From an uncultured Lachnospiraceae bacterium (GTDB taxonomy: Bacteria > Bacillota > Clostridia > Lachnospirales > Lachnospiraceae), in the NCBI GenBank assembly GCA_951802115.1, contig CATOPL010000021.1, forward strand, positions 1 to 56,694: a stretch of DNA of 56,694 bases, given 5' to 3'. The notes under the pieces were generated by a model. The model saw only the letters and a program-made list of their open reading frames with translations. It was not told the DNA's origin and ran no database searches. A program made the position numbers and the translations under genes. Within the stretch, counting starts at the first letter, position 1, and every line of letters starts with the position of its first letter. Below, piece after piece: positions 47,366 through 55,988 of the stretch.

Positions 47366-49308
47366 GCTTCCTCCAGTTTAATAAGCGGCTCCATGCAGTG
47401 AATCTCACCATTCTTCAGCCCCTCCACATTTTTATAATCGTCTGTATTGGCAATAATTACCGGAGTCGCCACTGGATAACCCGCTTCCTGGATTTTCTGG
47501 ATATCGAACGTAAGAAGCACCTGTCCAGGCTTTACCTGATCGCCCTGTGCCACATGAGCCTCATAATACTTTCCGTTAAGTTCTACCGTATTGACGCCCA
47601 CATGAATCAGTAATTCTACTCCGTCTTTCGTTGTAATGCCAATGGCATGTTTCGTATCAAACAGTGTAGAGATCTCACCATGGCAAGGCGCTACCACTTT
47701 CCCGTCTGAAGGAATGACTGCCATTCCCTTCCCCAATACCTCCGCGGCAAATGTATCGTCCGGCACCTCTCTCATTGGAATCGCTTTTCCTGTAAGCGGG
47801 CTGCAGATCACACCTTTCTCTGTCTCCGGGAAAATGTCCGTAGACATATCCGCTGTTTCTTCTGCTGCAGTTTCTTTTTTCTCCAATTCTTTATTAAACG
47901 TTTTCATATTTGACATGATATATGTAAAAATAAATCCTGTTGCAATAGAAATAGCCGTACCAATCAAAAAGTTCAGCATACTGGACGCAGGAACACAGAC
48001 AAACCCGACAATTCCCGCAGTTCCCGGAGCCGTGTTCAAAACATTTGTCAGAGTTACATACCCGCCGCCAAGTGCAGCGCCAACCATAGCGCCATAGAAC
48101 GGATATTTCAGTTTCAAGTTTACACCAAACATCGCAGGCTCTGTGATACCCAGCATCGCAGACACACCCGAAGTCGCCGCAACACTTTTTAACTTCTTAT
48201 CCTTTGTCCGAAGCATGGCACAAAGAGTTGCGCCGCCCTGCGCCACGTTATTACAGGACGCAATCGCAAGCAGGAAAGAACCTCCCGCCGCCACCATCTG
48301 AATATCCACCGGAAGCAGGCTGTGATGCATACCGGTCATGGTAAGAGGCGAATATAAAAAGCCCAGGACCATACCGCCCACAATCCCCAATGTATCATGC
48401 ATCCACACAAAACTGTTTGTCAGCATATCACCGGCAGTCCTCATAATCCCGCCTACCACCGTAAAAGTAACAAAACCGGTGATCATAACAGTAAGCAGCG
48501 GAGTCAGAAGATTGTCCAGAATCTCCGGAATATACTTATGCAGTTTCTTCTCCACAAACGAAAGGATATACGAAGCTGCCAGCACCGGGAGAACCGTTCC
48601 CTGATATCCTACTTTTTCAATCGTAAGCCCCAAAATGTCCCATACCGGGATTGTCCCTTCTGTTACGGCAGTACCATAAGCATAAGCATTCAGCAGATCC
48701 CCCGAAACCATGATCATACCGATAACTGCTCCCAGATACGGATTGCCCCCAAACATTTTTGTAGCGGAAAATCCAATCAGGATAGGCAGAAAGGCATATG
48801 CCGCACTGGCAAATGTATTAATCATAGCGGCAATGTCAGAAAGCGCCGGATAGGCTTCTACTAAAGACTGTCCCGGAACAAACAGCCCGTTTGCCGTAAG
48901 CACATTATTTAAACCCATCATCAGACCGCTGGCAACCAATGCCGGAATCAGCGGTACAAATACATCAGACAGCGTTTTTACAAGACGCTGCAGTGGATTC
49001 ATCTTCTGAGCAGCCGCCTGCTTTACATCACTCTTCGTTGCTTCGGCAATCCCTCCTGTTTCTATGAAACGTTTGTAAACCTCGTTTACGGTACCGCTGC
49101 CGATAATTATCTGGAACTGGCCTCCATTGGCAAACTGGCCTTTCACCAGATCCACCTTCAGGATTCCTTCCACATCTGCCTTTAACTCATCTTTCAAAAC
49201 CAGCCTGAGTCTGGTTGCGCAGTGAGCGGCACTGATAATGTTTTCTTTTCCGCCGACCAGCCTCAAAAGCTCTTCAGCAGACGCCTGATAGCGTTCTTCC
49301 TTTGTCAT
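47362..49308 (-). CDS. PTS transporter, sucrose/alpha-glucoside type, IIBCA fusion
   Basis: The 648-residue protein carries IIB (phospho-cysteine in AAHCATRLRL near residue 29), IIC (about 105-460; GITEPAMFGVNLKLKYPF near 385) and a C-terminal IIA domain (LLIHVGVNTVELNG near 575). The IIC segments resemble sucrose/trehalose transporters, in line with the neighbouring glucosidase and amylosucrase. The start is ATG 49308, 13 bases after AAGGAGG; the longer frame begins inside the upstream gene. It needs HPr and enzyme I from elsewhere in the genome, since the local copies are broken. Confidence 0.92.
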   Translation of the reverse strand: MTKEERYQASAEELLRLVGGKENIISAAHCATRLRLVLKDELKADVEGILKVDLVKGQFANGGQFQIIIGSGTVNEVYKRFIETGGIAEATKSDVKQAAAQKMNPLQRLVKTLSDVFVPLIPALVASGLMMGLNNVLTANGLFVPGQSLVEAYPALSDIAAMINTFASAAYAFLPILIGFSATKMFGGNPYLGAVIGMIMVSGDLLNAYAYGTAVTEGTIPVWDILGLTIEKVGYQGTVLPVLAASYILSFVEKKLHKYIPEILDNLLTPLLTVMITGFVTFTVVGGIMRTAGDMLTNSFVWMHDTLGIVGGMVLGFLYSPLTMTGMHHSLLPVDIQMVAAGGSFLLAIASCNNVAQGGATLCAMLRTKDKKLKSVAATSGVSAMLGITEPAMFGVNLKLKYPFYGAMVGAALGGGYVTLTNVLNTAPGTAGIVGFVCVPASSMLNFLIGTAISIATGFIFTYIMSNMKTFNKELEKKETAAEETADMSTDIFPETEKGVICSPLTGKAIPMREVPDDTFAAEVLGKGMAVIPSDGKVVAPCHGEISTLFDTKHAIGITTKDGVELLIHVGVNTVELNGKYYEAHVAQGDQVKPGQVLLTFDIQKIQEAGYPVATPVIIANTDDYKNVEGLKNGEIHCMEPLIKLEEA

Positions 49309-49330
49309 GGTTCTTTCTTCCTCCTTTTGA

Positions 49331-50953
49331 TTATATAATTTCATAGATAGCAGCTTCATAGGGACGCAGTTTCATCTGTTCCAGCCGGGTTTCAGATTCC
49401 TGTTCATAATTGGACAGGAGCGCCCTGCCTTTTCCAGGGTAATCAAAACATACCGATTTCTCATAGAAATTACCTACCACCAGCCACTTTTTCCCCTTCC
49501 ATTCCCTTACATACGCAAAGACATGTTCATCCTCCGGGCAGAGCAATTCAAAAGTCCCATAAATCAATATAGGCTCTTCTTTTCGGAATCTGATCAGCTT
49601 TTTATAATAATAGAAAATGGAATTCTGATCCTTTAATGCCTTTTCTGCATTAATTTTTGTATAATTGGGATTTACCCTGCACCATGGTGCCCCTTCCGTA
49701 AATCCTGCACCTGGGCCGTTGTCCCACTGCATGGGTGTTCTTGCATTATCCCTTGACTTAGCGCAAAGGGATTTCATAATTTCTTCTTCGGGATATCCCA
49801 TCTGCTTCCGTTCCCGGTACATATTGACAGACTCTACATCAAAAAAATCCTCAACACCTGAAAACGGATAGTTCGTCATCCCTATTTCTTCACCCTGGTA
49901 AATATAAGGCGTTCCCTTCATGCCATGAAGCACAGTTGCCAGCATCTTTGCAGATTCCACCCGGTACTCCTTGTCATTCCCCCATCTGGAAACGATTCTC
50001 GGAAGGTCATGGCTGTTCCAAAAAAGACTGTTCCATCCTTTCCCCTCCAATGCCCTCTGCCATTTCGCAAAAGCCTGTTTTAACTGTTTCAATTCAAGGG
50101 GCTTTAAATCCCACTTCTGTTCACCTGGAACCTGATCCAACAGCATCTGCTCAAACTGAAAAATCATATCCAGTTCCTTCCGCTCAGGATCGGAATATAA
50201 ACTTCCATTCTCAATATCTGCTCCCCAGCATTCTCCTACAGTCATCAGATTTTTATCCCCAAATGTCTCCCTGTTCATTTCCTGAAGATATTCGTGCAGC
50301 TTCGGCCCGTTTTCTTTTATCTCCTGATCCGGGATTTTTCCAATGACATCAATCACATCCATCCGGAAACCGCCAATGCCCATATCAATCCAGAAATTCA
50401 TCATTTTCCATATTTCTTTCCGCATCGCTTCATTTTCCCAGTTCAGATCCGGCTGTTTTTTATGATAGAAGTGTAGATAATACTCCCCTGTTTCTTCCGA
50501 GTATTCCCATGCATTACCGCCAAAGCAGGATTCCAGTTCGTTAGGCGGACTGCCTTTTTTCCCTTCTCTCCATATATAATAGTCCCTGTACGGATTGTCC
50601 TTCGATTTTTTCGCTTCCACAAACCACGGATGCTCATCCGAAGTATGGTTCACAACAAGATCCATAATAATTCTAATACCACAATTTTCACATTCCCGAA
50701 TTAGAGCCTTCATATCTTCCATCGAGCCATACTCCGGTGATATTCCATAATAATCGGATATATCATAGCCATTATCTGCGTTGGGAGAGACATACACCGG
50801 ACTCAGCCATATCACGTCGATCCCCAGTTCCTTCAGATACCACAATTTGGAGCGGATACCGTTAATATCGCCGATTCCATCTCCATTGCTGTCACAAAAG
50901 CTTCGTGGATATATTTGATATACAACACTACTTTTCCACCACTTTTCTTTCAC
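49331..50953 (-). CDS. GH13 alpha-glucosidase (oligo-1,6-glucosidase type)
   Basis: The 540-residue enzyme starts MKEKWWKSSVVYQIYPRSF and has DLVVNHTSDEHPWF near 100, the nucleophile aspartate in GGFRMDVIDVI near 195, the acid/base glutamate in VGECWG near 250 and NSHDLPR near 325. It fits intracellular oligo-1,6-glucosidase, sucrose-isomer or trehalose-6-phosphate hydrolases. The GTG at 50953, 9 bases after GAGGTG, is preferred over a GTG that overlaps that site. It is the first gene of the PTS operon. Confidence 0.92.
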   Translation of the reverse strand: MKEKWWKSSVVYQIYPRSFCDSNGDGIGDINGIRSKLWYLKELGIDVIWLSPVYVSPNADNGYDISDYYGISPEYGSMEDMKALIRECENCGIRIIMDLVVNHTSDEHPWFVEAKKSKDNPYRDYYIWREGKKGSPPNELESCFGGNAWEYSEETGEYYLHFYHKKQPDLNWENEAMRKEIWKMMNFWIDMGIGGFRMDVIDVIGKIPDQEIKENGPKLHEYLQEMNRETFGDKNLMTVGECWGADIENGSLYSDPERKELDMIFQFEQMLLDQVPGEQKWDLKPLELKQLKQAFAKWQRALEGKGWNSLFWNSHDLPRIVSRWGNDKEYRVESAKMLATVLHGMKGTPYIYQGEEIGMTNYPFSGVEDFFDVESVNMYRERKQMGYPEEEIMKSLCAKSRDNARTPMQWDNGPGAGFTEGAPWCRVNPNYTKINAEKALKDQNSIFYYYKKLIRFRKEEPILIYGTFELLCPEDEHVFAYVREWKGKKWLVVGNFYEKSVCFDYPGKGRALLSNYEQESETRLEQMKLRPYEAAIYEII

Positions 50954-50991
50954 TGTTCTTTTCACCTCGCTTGTTTTTCTTCGGTGATTTT

Positions 50992-50997
50992 AGTATA
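50992..50997 (-). promoter_or_regulatory. Probable -10 box of the PTS operon
   Basis: TATACT on the minus strand with no good -35, as expected for an activator-dependent promoter. It lies between the operon and the divergent AraC-type regulator. Confidence 0.45.
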
Positions 50998-51073
50998 CTG
51001 GAAAAGAAGCCCTGATTGCTTGCATAATTTTACCCAATAATAACACAAATTTACGATTCAGGAGTTGATAGCC

Positions 51074-51946
51074 ATGTCACGAGCTTATCATGAAGATAAA
51101 ACCCATGGTACTTCTGTTTTTCCTTTACAGGTATATTCTCACCATGACAAAGACGGATTTTATTTTGTATCGCAGCACTGGCACGAAGAACTGGAATGGG
51201 TATATGCAGAATATGGAATTCTTAATTTGACGATCCACGGGAAATCCCTTGTCTTGAACCCAGGGGAATTCTGTTTTATCAATTCCGGAGAACTGCATGA
51301 AATTAAATCCGTGGGCGAGTCCCTTCACCATGCCGTTGTATTTAATCCCAGCTTTTTAGACTTTTCCTTGTATGATGCCTGCCAGCATAATTTTATCCGG
51401 CCGATTACCAACGGAACACTGCTGTTTCCAACCTTCTGCTCCACGCTTTCACCCGAAGACCATAAACAAGTTCTGCTCCATATGCAGAAAATTATAAAGC
51501 TTTACCACACATTGCCCACCTGTGCCCTTTTAAGCATTAAGCTCCACATATTACACATGATTGAATTATTCTTTCAGGCGGATTATTTCTATAAGAATAC
51601 GTTATCGCCCAAAGGAAAGGACTCCTTAAACAAATTAAAACAAGTGATTGAATATATTCACATCCATTACCCGGAATCAATCTCTTTGCAGACATTGTCT
51701 GAAATATGCTTTATGAGTCCTAATTATTTCTACCACTATTTTAAACAGGAAATTGGAAAGACACCGATCAGTTTTATCAATGAATATAGAATAGAAAAAG
51801 CCTGTGAAATGCTGTCAGAATCAGAAGCGCCGATTTCTAATATCGCACTTTCTGTTGGATTTGATAATTTTAGTTACTTTATACGAAAGTTTCGGGAATA
51901 TAAAGGGGTTGCGCCGAATAAGTACCGTTCTCTTTGCTTGAAATAG
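51074..51946 (+). CDS. AraC-family transcriptional regulator
   Basis: The 290-residue protein has an N-terminal cupin sugar-sensing domain (HWHEELEWVYAEYG near residue 34, LNPGEFCFINSGELHEI near 60) and a C-terminal double helix-turn-helix domain (SLQTLSEICFMSPNYFYHYF near 210, NIALSVGFDNFSYFIRKFRE near 255). The ATG at 51074 is 9 bases after AGGAG. It is divergent from the alpha-glucosidase/PTS operon and probably activates it in response to an alpha-glucoside. Confidence 0.92.
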   Translation: MSRAYHEDKTHGTSVFPLQVYSHHDKDGFYFVSQHWHEELEWVYAEYGILNLTIHGKSLVLNPGEFCFINSGELHEIKSVGESLHHAVVFNPSFLDFSLYDACQHNFIRPITNGTLLFPTFCSTLSPEDHKQVLLHMQKIIKLYHTLPTCALLSIKLHILHMIELFFQADYFYKNTLSPKGKDSLNKLKQVIEYIHIHYPESISLQTLSEICFMSPNYFYHYFKQEIGKTPISFINEYRIEKACEMLSESEAPISNIALSVGFDNFSYFIRKFREYKGVAPNKYRSLCLK

Positions 51947-51950
51947 TATG

Positions 51951-51999
51951 AAATCTGGCTGTGCCGTTTCTAATTTCTAAATCATACACAGCCAGATTC
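51951..51999. terminator. Hairpin after the AraC gene
   Basis: A perfect 12-bp inverted repeat AATCTGGCTGTG/CACAGCCAGATT (51952-51963 with 51987-51998) follows the stop codon of the AraC gene by a few bases. Confidence 0.65.
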
Positions 52000-52142
52000 C
52001 ATTCAGCACCCTCCCATTTTTCTGCATCGCATTGTCCATAAAGCTCAAATCCCCACATCGTCATCATATACCTTCAACTAAACCGCACTGCACCTCTTTC
52101 TAACTTCCTGTTTGTCTATTTCAAACTCAGTGTCAATTAAAA

Positions 52143-52403
52143 TGATACAACATCAAGGCAAAAGACGGAAAACTTTATGTATCTGTCATATTTGACTGCT
52201 ATGATGCTGCAGTCCTCGGGCTGGCGATGGATACGAATATGAAAACTGTATTATGTAAACGAATACTTGACAACGCCGTCCACTCGTATCCAGCGCTCAG
52301 GGGAGCCATTATCCACTCTGACCGTCATAATACGGAAGAAATGACCATTGAGGAACTAAAGACACTCATCTGGAGATACTTCATCAGTTACTGGCAGTAT
52401 CAA
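52143..52403 (+). mobile_element. Fragment of an IS3-family transposase
   Basis: One frame reads YNIKAKDGKLYVSVIFDCYD, then AAVLGLAMDTNM, SYPALRGAIIHSDR and TIEELKTLIWRYFISYW, the integrase-core pattern of IS3-type OrfB. The part after IIHSDR is deleted and both ends are missing. It stops at a run of nine G (52404-52412), which is also where the parB-side sequence begins. It marks a scar at the edge of the integrative element. Confidence 0.75.
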
Positions 52404-52447
52404 GGGGGGGGGTGGAGCTCCATGCCAGAATCCCCATTTTGCCTGCT

Positions 52448-53020
52448 CTACCTCTCGTGAGCCTTGCTCCGCTGCAAGTGGCGGTTATAAAACTCCAACG
52501 CCTTTACGACAAAATCCGTTTCCTGCCCTCTGGGGATGGATTTCGGTATGAGCTTGGTTATCCGCTCGTCCTTAAAGGCAGGCTTCTCTTTCTGGTTCGG
52601 CTTATCCTCCTGCATGATGGACTGGATAACCTCATCCGTGAGCTTTCCCTCCTGCATAAACTTCTTCATTTTGATAGCCTGTGCAAGTGAGGGCGTGGCA
52701 TCGTTATAACCCATTGCTTCAAGCAGGGTGTATTGCTGTTCCTCGGAAAGATAAGAGATTTCCACCGCAGGACGGAAAGCAATCTGGCGTTCATCTACCA
52801 TTTGCAGGATTTCGGGTACAAGCTCGGTCAAGCGGATAAATCGGCGTACTTGCTCATGGCTATCTTTAGTTTTTGCAGCTATCTTTTCTCGGCTTGTCAA
52901 CTTCTGCCCCACTGGGGTAGAAGTTAAATCAGTACGCTGTCCCTGCCTATTCATAGCCGCTAATTTCATCTTGTAGGCAAAGGCCCTTTCGCTGGGGAGC
53001 AGGCTTTCCCGTTGTAAATT
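52448..53020 (-). CDS. parB: ParB, 3' exon (after group II intron)
   Basis: The 191 codons (including stop) begin NLQRESLLPSERAFAYKMKL and continue with a ParB middle domain (LTSREKIAAKTKDSHEQVRR, a helix-turn-helix region). Joined to the 5' exon at 55626-55988 they give a 311-residue ParB/Spo0J-type protein in one frame. ParB of integrative elements works with ParA in maintenance of the excised circle. The protein can only be made after intron splicing. The stop lies about 35 bases from a run of nine G that ends the element here. Confidence 0.88.
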   Translation of the reverse strand, partial: NLQRESLLPSERAFAYKMKLAAMNRQGQRTDLTSTPVGQKLTSREKIAAKTKDSHEQVRRFIRLTELVPEILQMVDERQIAFRPAVEISYLSEEQQYTLLEAMGYNDATPSLAQAIKMKKFMQEGKLTDEVIQSIMQEDKPNQKEKPAFKDERITKLIPKSIPRGQETDFVVKALEFYNRHLQRSKAHER

Positions 53021-55625
53021 GTAGGCTAAGACTATAGCGCCTTGCTATGTCTCCATAGCAGGTTTCCATAGCCTCGCCCCAGAACCGTACTTACACCTCT
53101 CGATGTATACGGCTCCCCATCTATCATAGTCTTTCAGCTATTTGTTATTGTGGCATAACAGTCTGGGCAGACTGCAAGCGTTTTCCTACGCTTAGCCAAC
53201 ATTAGTTTGTTCCATTCACTATCCGCTTTAATTGATTTCAATGATTTTATATGGTGCATACGAATATCTTCTGTGCGACTTCCACATAGTTCGCAGACAC
53301 CATTTTTAATCCTTGTCCGCAGATAATTAGGATTGTCATATTTTACATAAGCTGGTAGTAAATCCGGGTCATATCTACAGGCTGATTTCTTTCGTTTAAA
53401 GCCACCATGATAGAATTCACAATATTTCAATCCGGCTTTCGTGCTATATGGAACCATAAAGATTCCATTATGCCTGTATTTTCTCTGTACTTTATAAACA
53501 CTCTTGTGATATTTCAGTCCAAAAGTCTTGTACATGCTGTATTCCAAAATGAATGCGAAATTTTTAATAACCGTCGCATTGTTAGCAATGGAATAATAAT
53601 TGTACATACCACGTATTTCTGCATTTACCTGTGACACAATCTCCACATCGGTCATATGAATCATGTTCCCTCTGTGGTGAGAATCCCATATTTCTTTACC
53701 GTTAGCGTCATAGCGAATCCCCAGTGCCCCATATTCCAAAAGCTTGCCCTGCCACTTATCTTTTGGTGCATATAGCTTTATCGTTCCTGTTTGTGTTTTC
53801 CTTAGTTGGTTCTTAGAATCGTACATAAGTGCCGGCTTTTTTGCCGTCGTGATGTCATATCCAAGAAAACGTGCTTTATCTTGTCCATGTGTGATTTTTG
53901 TTTTTGAATCAGACATTTCAAGATGAAGGGTTGTCTTCAAGAATATATGGAATTCTTCCTTGATTTTTTCCGCATCTTCATGGGAACCAATAACACCTAT
54001 CAGAAAATCATCTGCATATCTGCAATAGAATAATCTCTTATAATTTTGGTTGCATGCCTTCTTACTCGGTACACTGTGCATGTTCGCCTGTGCTTCTTTT
54101 TGTAATTTCAGAGCTTCCTTTCTTTCCTGTTCTCCCCATTCCGTCCAGTATCTACGGTTTCTTCTTCTGATATAGTAAAGCTTACTTGCCGCCCTCTGGT
54201 ATTCAAGGCTATATAGTGAGTCCCCTTTATCGAAACTGTCCTTTAGCTGTTCTGCAAACTCGTCCATCTTTGAAAGATAAATATTTGCAAGAACCGGACT
54301 TGCCCCGGAACCTTGCGGAGTGCCGGAATAACTGCAATGATAGTGCCACTGCTCCATATATCCAGCCTTCAGCATTTTCCATATCAGTGCCAGAAAGTTC
54401 TCATCCTCAATCCGTTCCCTTAAAATTTCCACCATAATATGATGGTCAAAGCTGTCAAAGCAAGCGTGTATATCTCCCTCGACAAACCATGTCACTCCCG
54501 TGAATTGATTTTGAATCTGTTGGAGAGCCGTGTGACAACTTCGATTCGGTCTGAATCCGTGTGAAGATTTTGAAAACATTGGCTCATAGATACTTTCAAG
54601 AATCATTTTGACAATCTCTTGCACCAACTTATCTTCTGTGGCTGGAATCCCCAGCGGACGCTTTTTTGTACTGTTCTTTTTGTCAATATATACACGCCTT
54701 GCCGGGTTCGGTTGATAACTAAAATCTTTCAGGCTTTCAATAAGTGCATTTATCCTGCGCTCACTCATGCCATCCAGACTTTTTCCGTCTACACCTGCCG
54801 TCATACTTCCCTGCGACTGACTAATATTTTTGTACGCAAGAAGGTAGAACTCCGGGTTATACAGATTTCTGTACAGTCTTTGGAACTTATACTGTTTGTT
54901 GCTTGCTTTTTCTGAAAGATTTTTCAATACATTTACTGGTTCTCTCAATGTCTCACACATCCTTCCTGTTTTTGTATTGAACGATAGACTGCCGTCCTTC
55001 GCCATGTGGGCGTTATTATTCGCTTCCGCTTTTACGGCTATCCCTGTCAATCCAGGGTCCCCGGACTACTACGACGGCTCCGTTACCATGCTGAATATTC
55101 AGCGTCATCTCTCTTGGTTTTTACGCTTGAGATTTATCCCCTTTCGGCATTACGCATAGCCATAGCTGGCATTTCAGTTTAGGTAATCCCCGTTTAGGTC
55201 ATTACGATGAGATTTGTTCTGTTGTCGGATGGGATTTTCGTCATTTACCATTGCTGATGGTCGGCTTGTTCAGAATATCCTGCGGATTGCAGACAGCAAA
55301 ATACAACCCGCCTGAACACCAACGTATCATCTTCCATTTCGTTGGGGAGATGGTTAGCCCCAGCCTCTGACTGTCCTTTAGGCAGTATAGCTTTCTTCCT
55401 CATACAGAACCTTTCGTCTCGACACTCAGTCGCAGCTTGGAAGTTTCACTGACTTGTGCCTTTACAAACGTGCTGTTGTTCCCGTTGTGTTTCCACGCAA
55501 GGTTAGTTGTTGACGATAGGCTGTGCATTTCTGCACTTGATATTTTTACCTATTGCATTCTCACTGCAATATCTATAATGACCCACGCCGCATGAGTGCC
55601 CAACTCATGCGCCTTACGGGCGCAC
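53021..55625 (-). mobile_element. Group II intron inserted in parB
   Basis: The intron is 2605 bases. It starts GTGCGCCCG (the expected GUGYG) directly after exon codons GTT GAA AGT, and ends CCTAC directly before AAT TTA CAA, giving VES-NLQRE when spliced. The 34-nt domain V hairpin is at 53082-53115 (GAGCCGTATACATCG ... GTACGGTTC), with a domain VI-like helix after it. It encodes its own maturase. Both ends and the exon frame are intact, so it is probably splicing-competent. Confidence 0.93.
53134..55050 (-). CDS. ltrA: Group II intron reverse transcriptase/maturase
   Basis: The protein is up to 638 residues. It contains reverse transcriptase blocks (KKRPLGIPATEDKLVQEIVK near 135, SKSSHGFRPNRSCHTALQ near 165, FCRYADDFLIG near 335), the maturase X domain, and a C-terminal HNH endonuclease (CELCGSR near 585, IRMHHIKSL near 597, AVCPDC near 625). 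The RT block 4 motif reads PQGSGASPVLANI, where many relatives have PQGGxxSP. The start is uncertain: a TTG at 55050 or a downstream ATG in the same frame. It promotes splicing and mobility of the intron. Confidence 0.93.
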   Translation of the reverse strand: MTGIAVKAEANNNAHMAKDGSLSFNTKTGRMCETLREPVNVLKNLSEKASNKQYKFQRLYRNLYNPEFYLLAYKNISQSQGSMTAGVDGKSLDGMSERRINALIESLKDFSYQPNPARRVYIDKKNSTKKRPLGIPATEDKLVQEIVKMILESIYEPMFSKSSHGFRPNRSCHTALQQIQNQFTGVTWFVEGDIHACFDSFDHHIMVEILRERIEDENFLALIWKMLKAGYMEQWHYHCSYSGTPQGSGASPVLANIYLSKMDEFAEQLKDSFDKGDSLYSLEYQRAASKLYYIRRRNRRYWTEWGEQERKEALKLQKEAQANMHSVPSKKACNQNYKRLFYCRYADDFLIGVIGSHEDAEKIKEEFHIFLKTTLHLEMSDSKTKITHGQDKARFLGYDITTAKKPALMYDSKNQLRKTQTGTIKLYAPKDKWQGKLLEYGALGIRYDANGKEIWDSHHRGNMIHMTDVEIVSQVNAEIRGMYNYYSIANNATVIKNFAFILEYSMYKTFGLKYHKSVYKVQRKYRHNGIFMVPYSTKAGLKYCEFYHGGFKRKKSACRYDPDLLPAYVKYDNPNYLRTRIKNGVCELCGSRTEDIRMHHIKSLKSIKADSEWNKLMLAKRRKTLAVCPDCYATITNS

Positions 55626-55988
55626 ACTTTCAACCATGACAATAATTGCTTCATCATGGGTCAGCTCCTTAACCTCACATTTCAGCGTTTCAAGCCCTGC
55701 AAGCTCGCAAGCCTTTTTCCGCCTGTGACCGCTGATAAGCTCGTACCGTCCGTCCTCTTTTTGCCGAACTGTCGCAGAGGTCATTACGCCGCTCCGACTG
55801 ACTCTTTCAACAAGCTGTTCCATATCCTCATTCATTAAAACCTTGAACGGATGGTCTGGAAACTCATCAATTTCGGAAATGGGAATTTCCCTTATCTTGC
55901 TTAGATTCGCTTCTGCTCGGCTCTCGTCTGTTTCAAAGAGGTCATCGTATGCGGTCAGCTCGATTTTACTTTCTCTGTTTCTCGCCAA
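55626..55988 (-). CDS. parB: ParB, 5' exon
   Basis: The 121 codons begin MARNRESKIELTAYDDLFET and hold the ParB N-terminal nuclease-like domain (IPISEIDEFPDHPFKV near 34, YELISGHRRKKACELAGL near 83), ending AIIVMVES at the intron. It overlaps the parA stop by 23 bases, so the pair is co-translated. The frame is continuous with the 3' exon at 53020. Confidence 0.9.

Noticed and set aside
49331..50953. Trehalose-6-phosphate hydrolase (TreC) as the firm identity
   Set aside because: Sequence fits several GH13 alpha-glucosidases equally; the sucrose-type PTS and amylosucrase nearby argue against a certain trehalose call.
51879..52067. 62-codon minus-strand frame after the AraC gene
   Set aside because: Overlaps the AraC gene and a perfect terminator-like hairpin; no ribosome binding site or known family.
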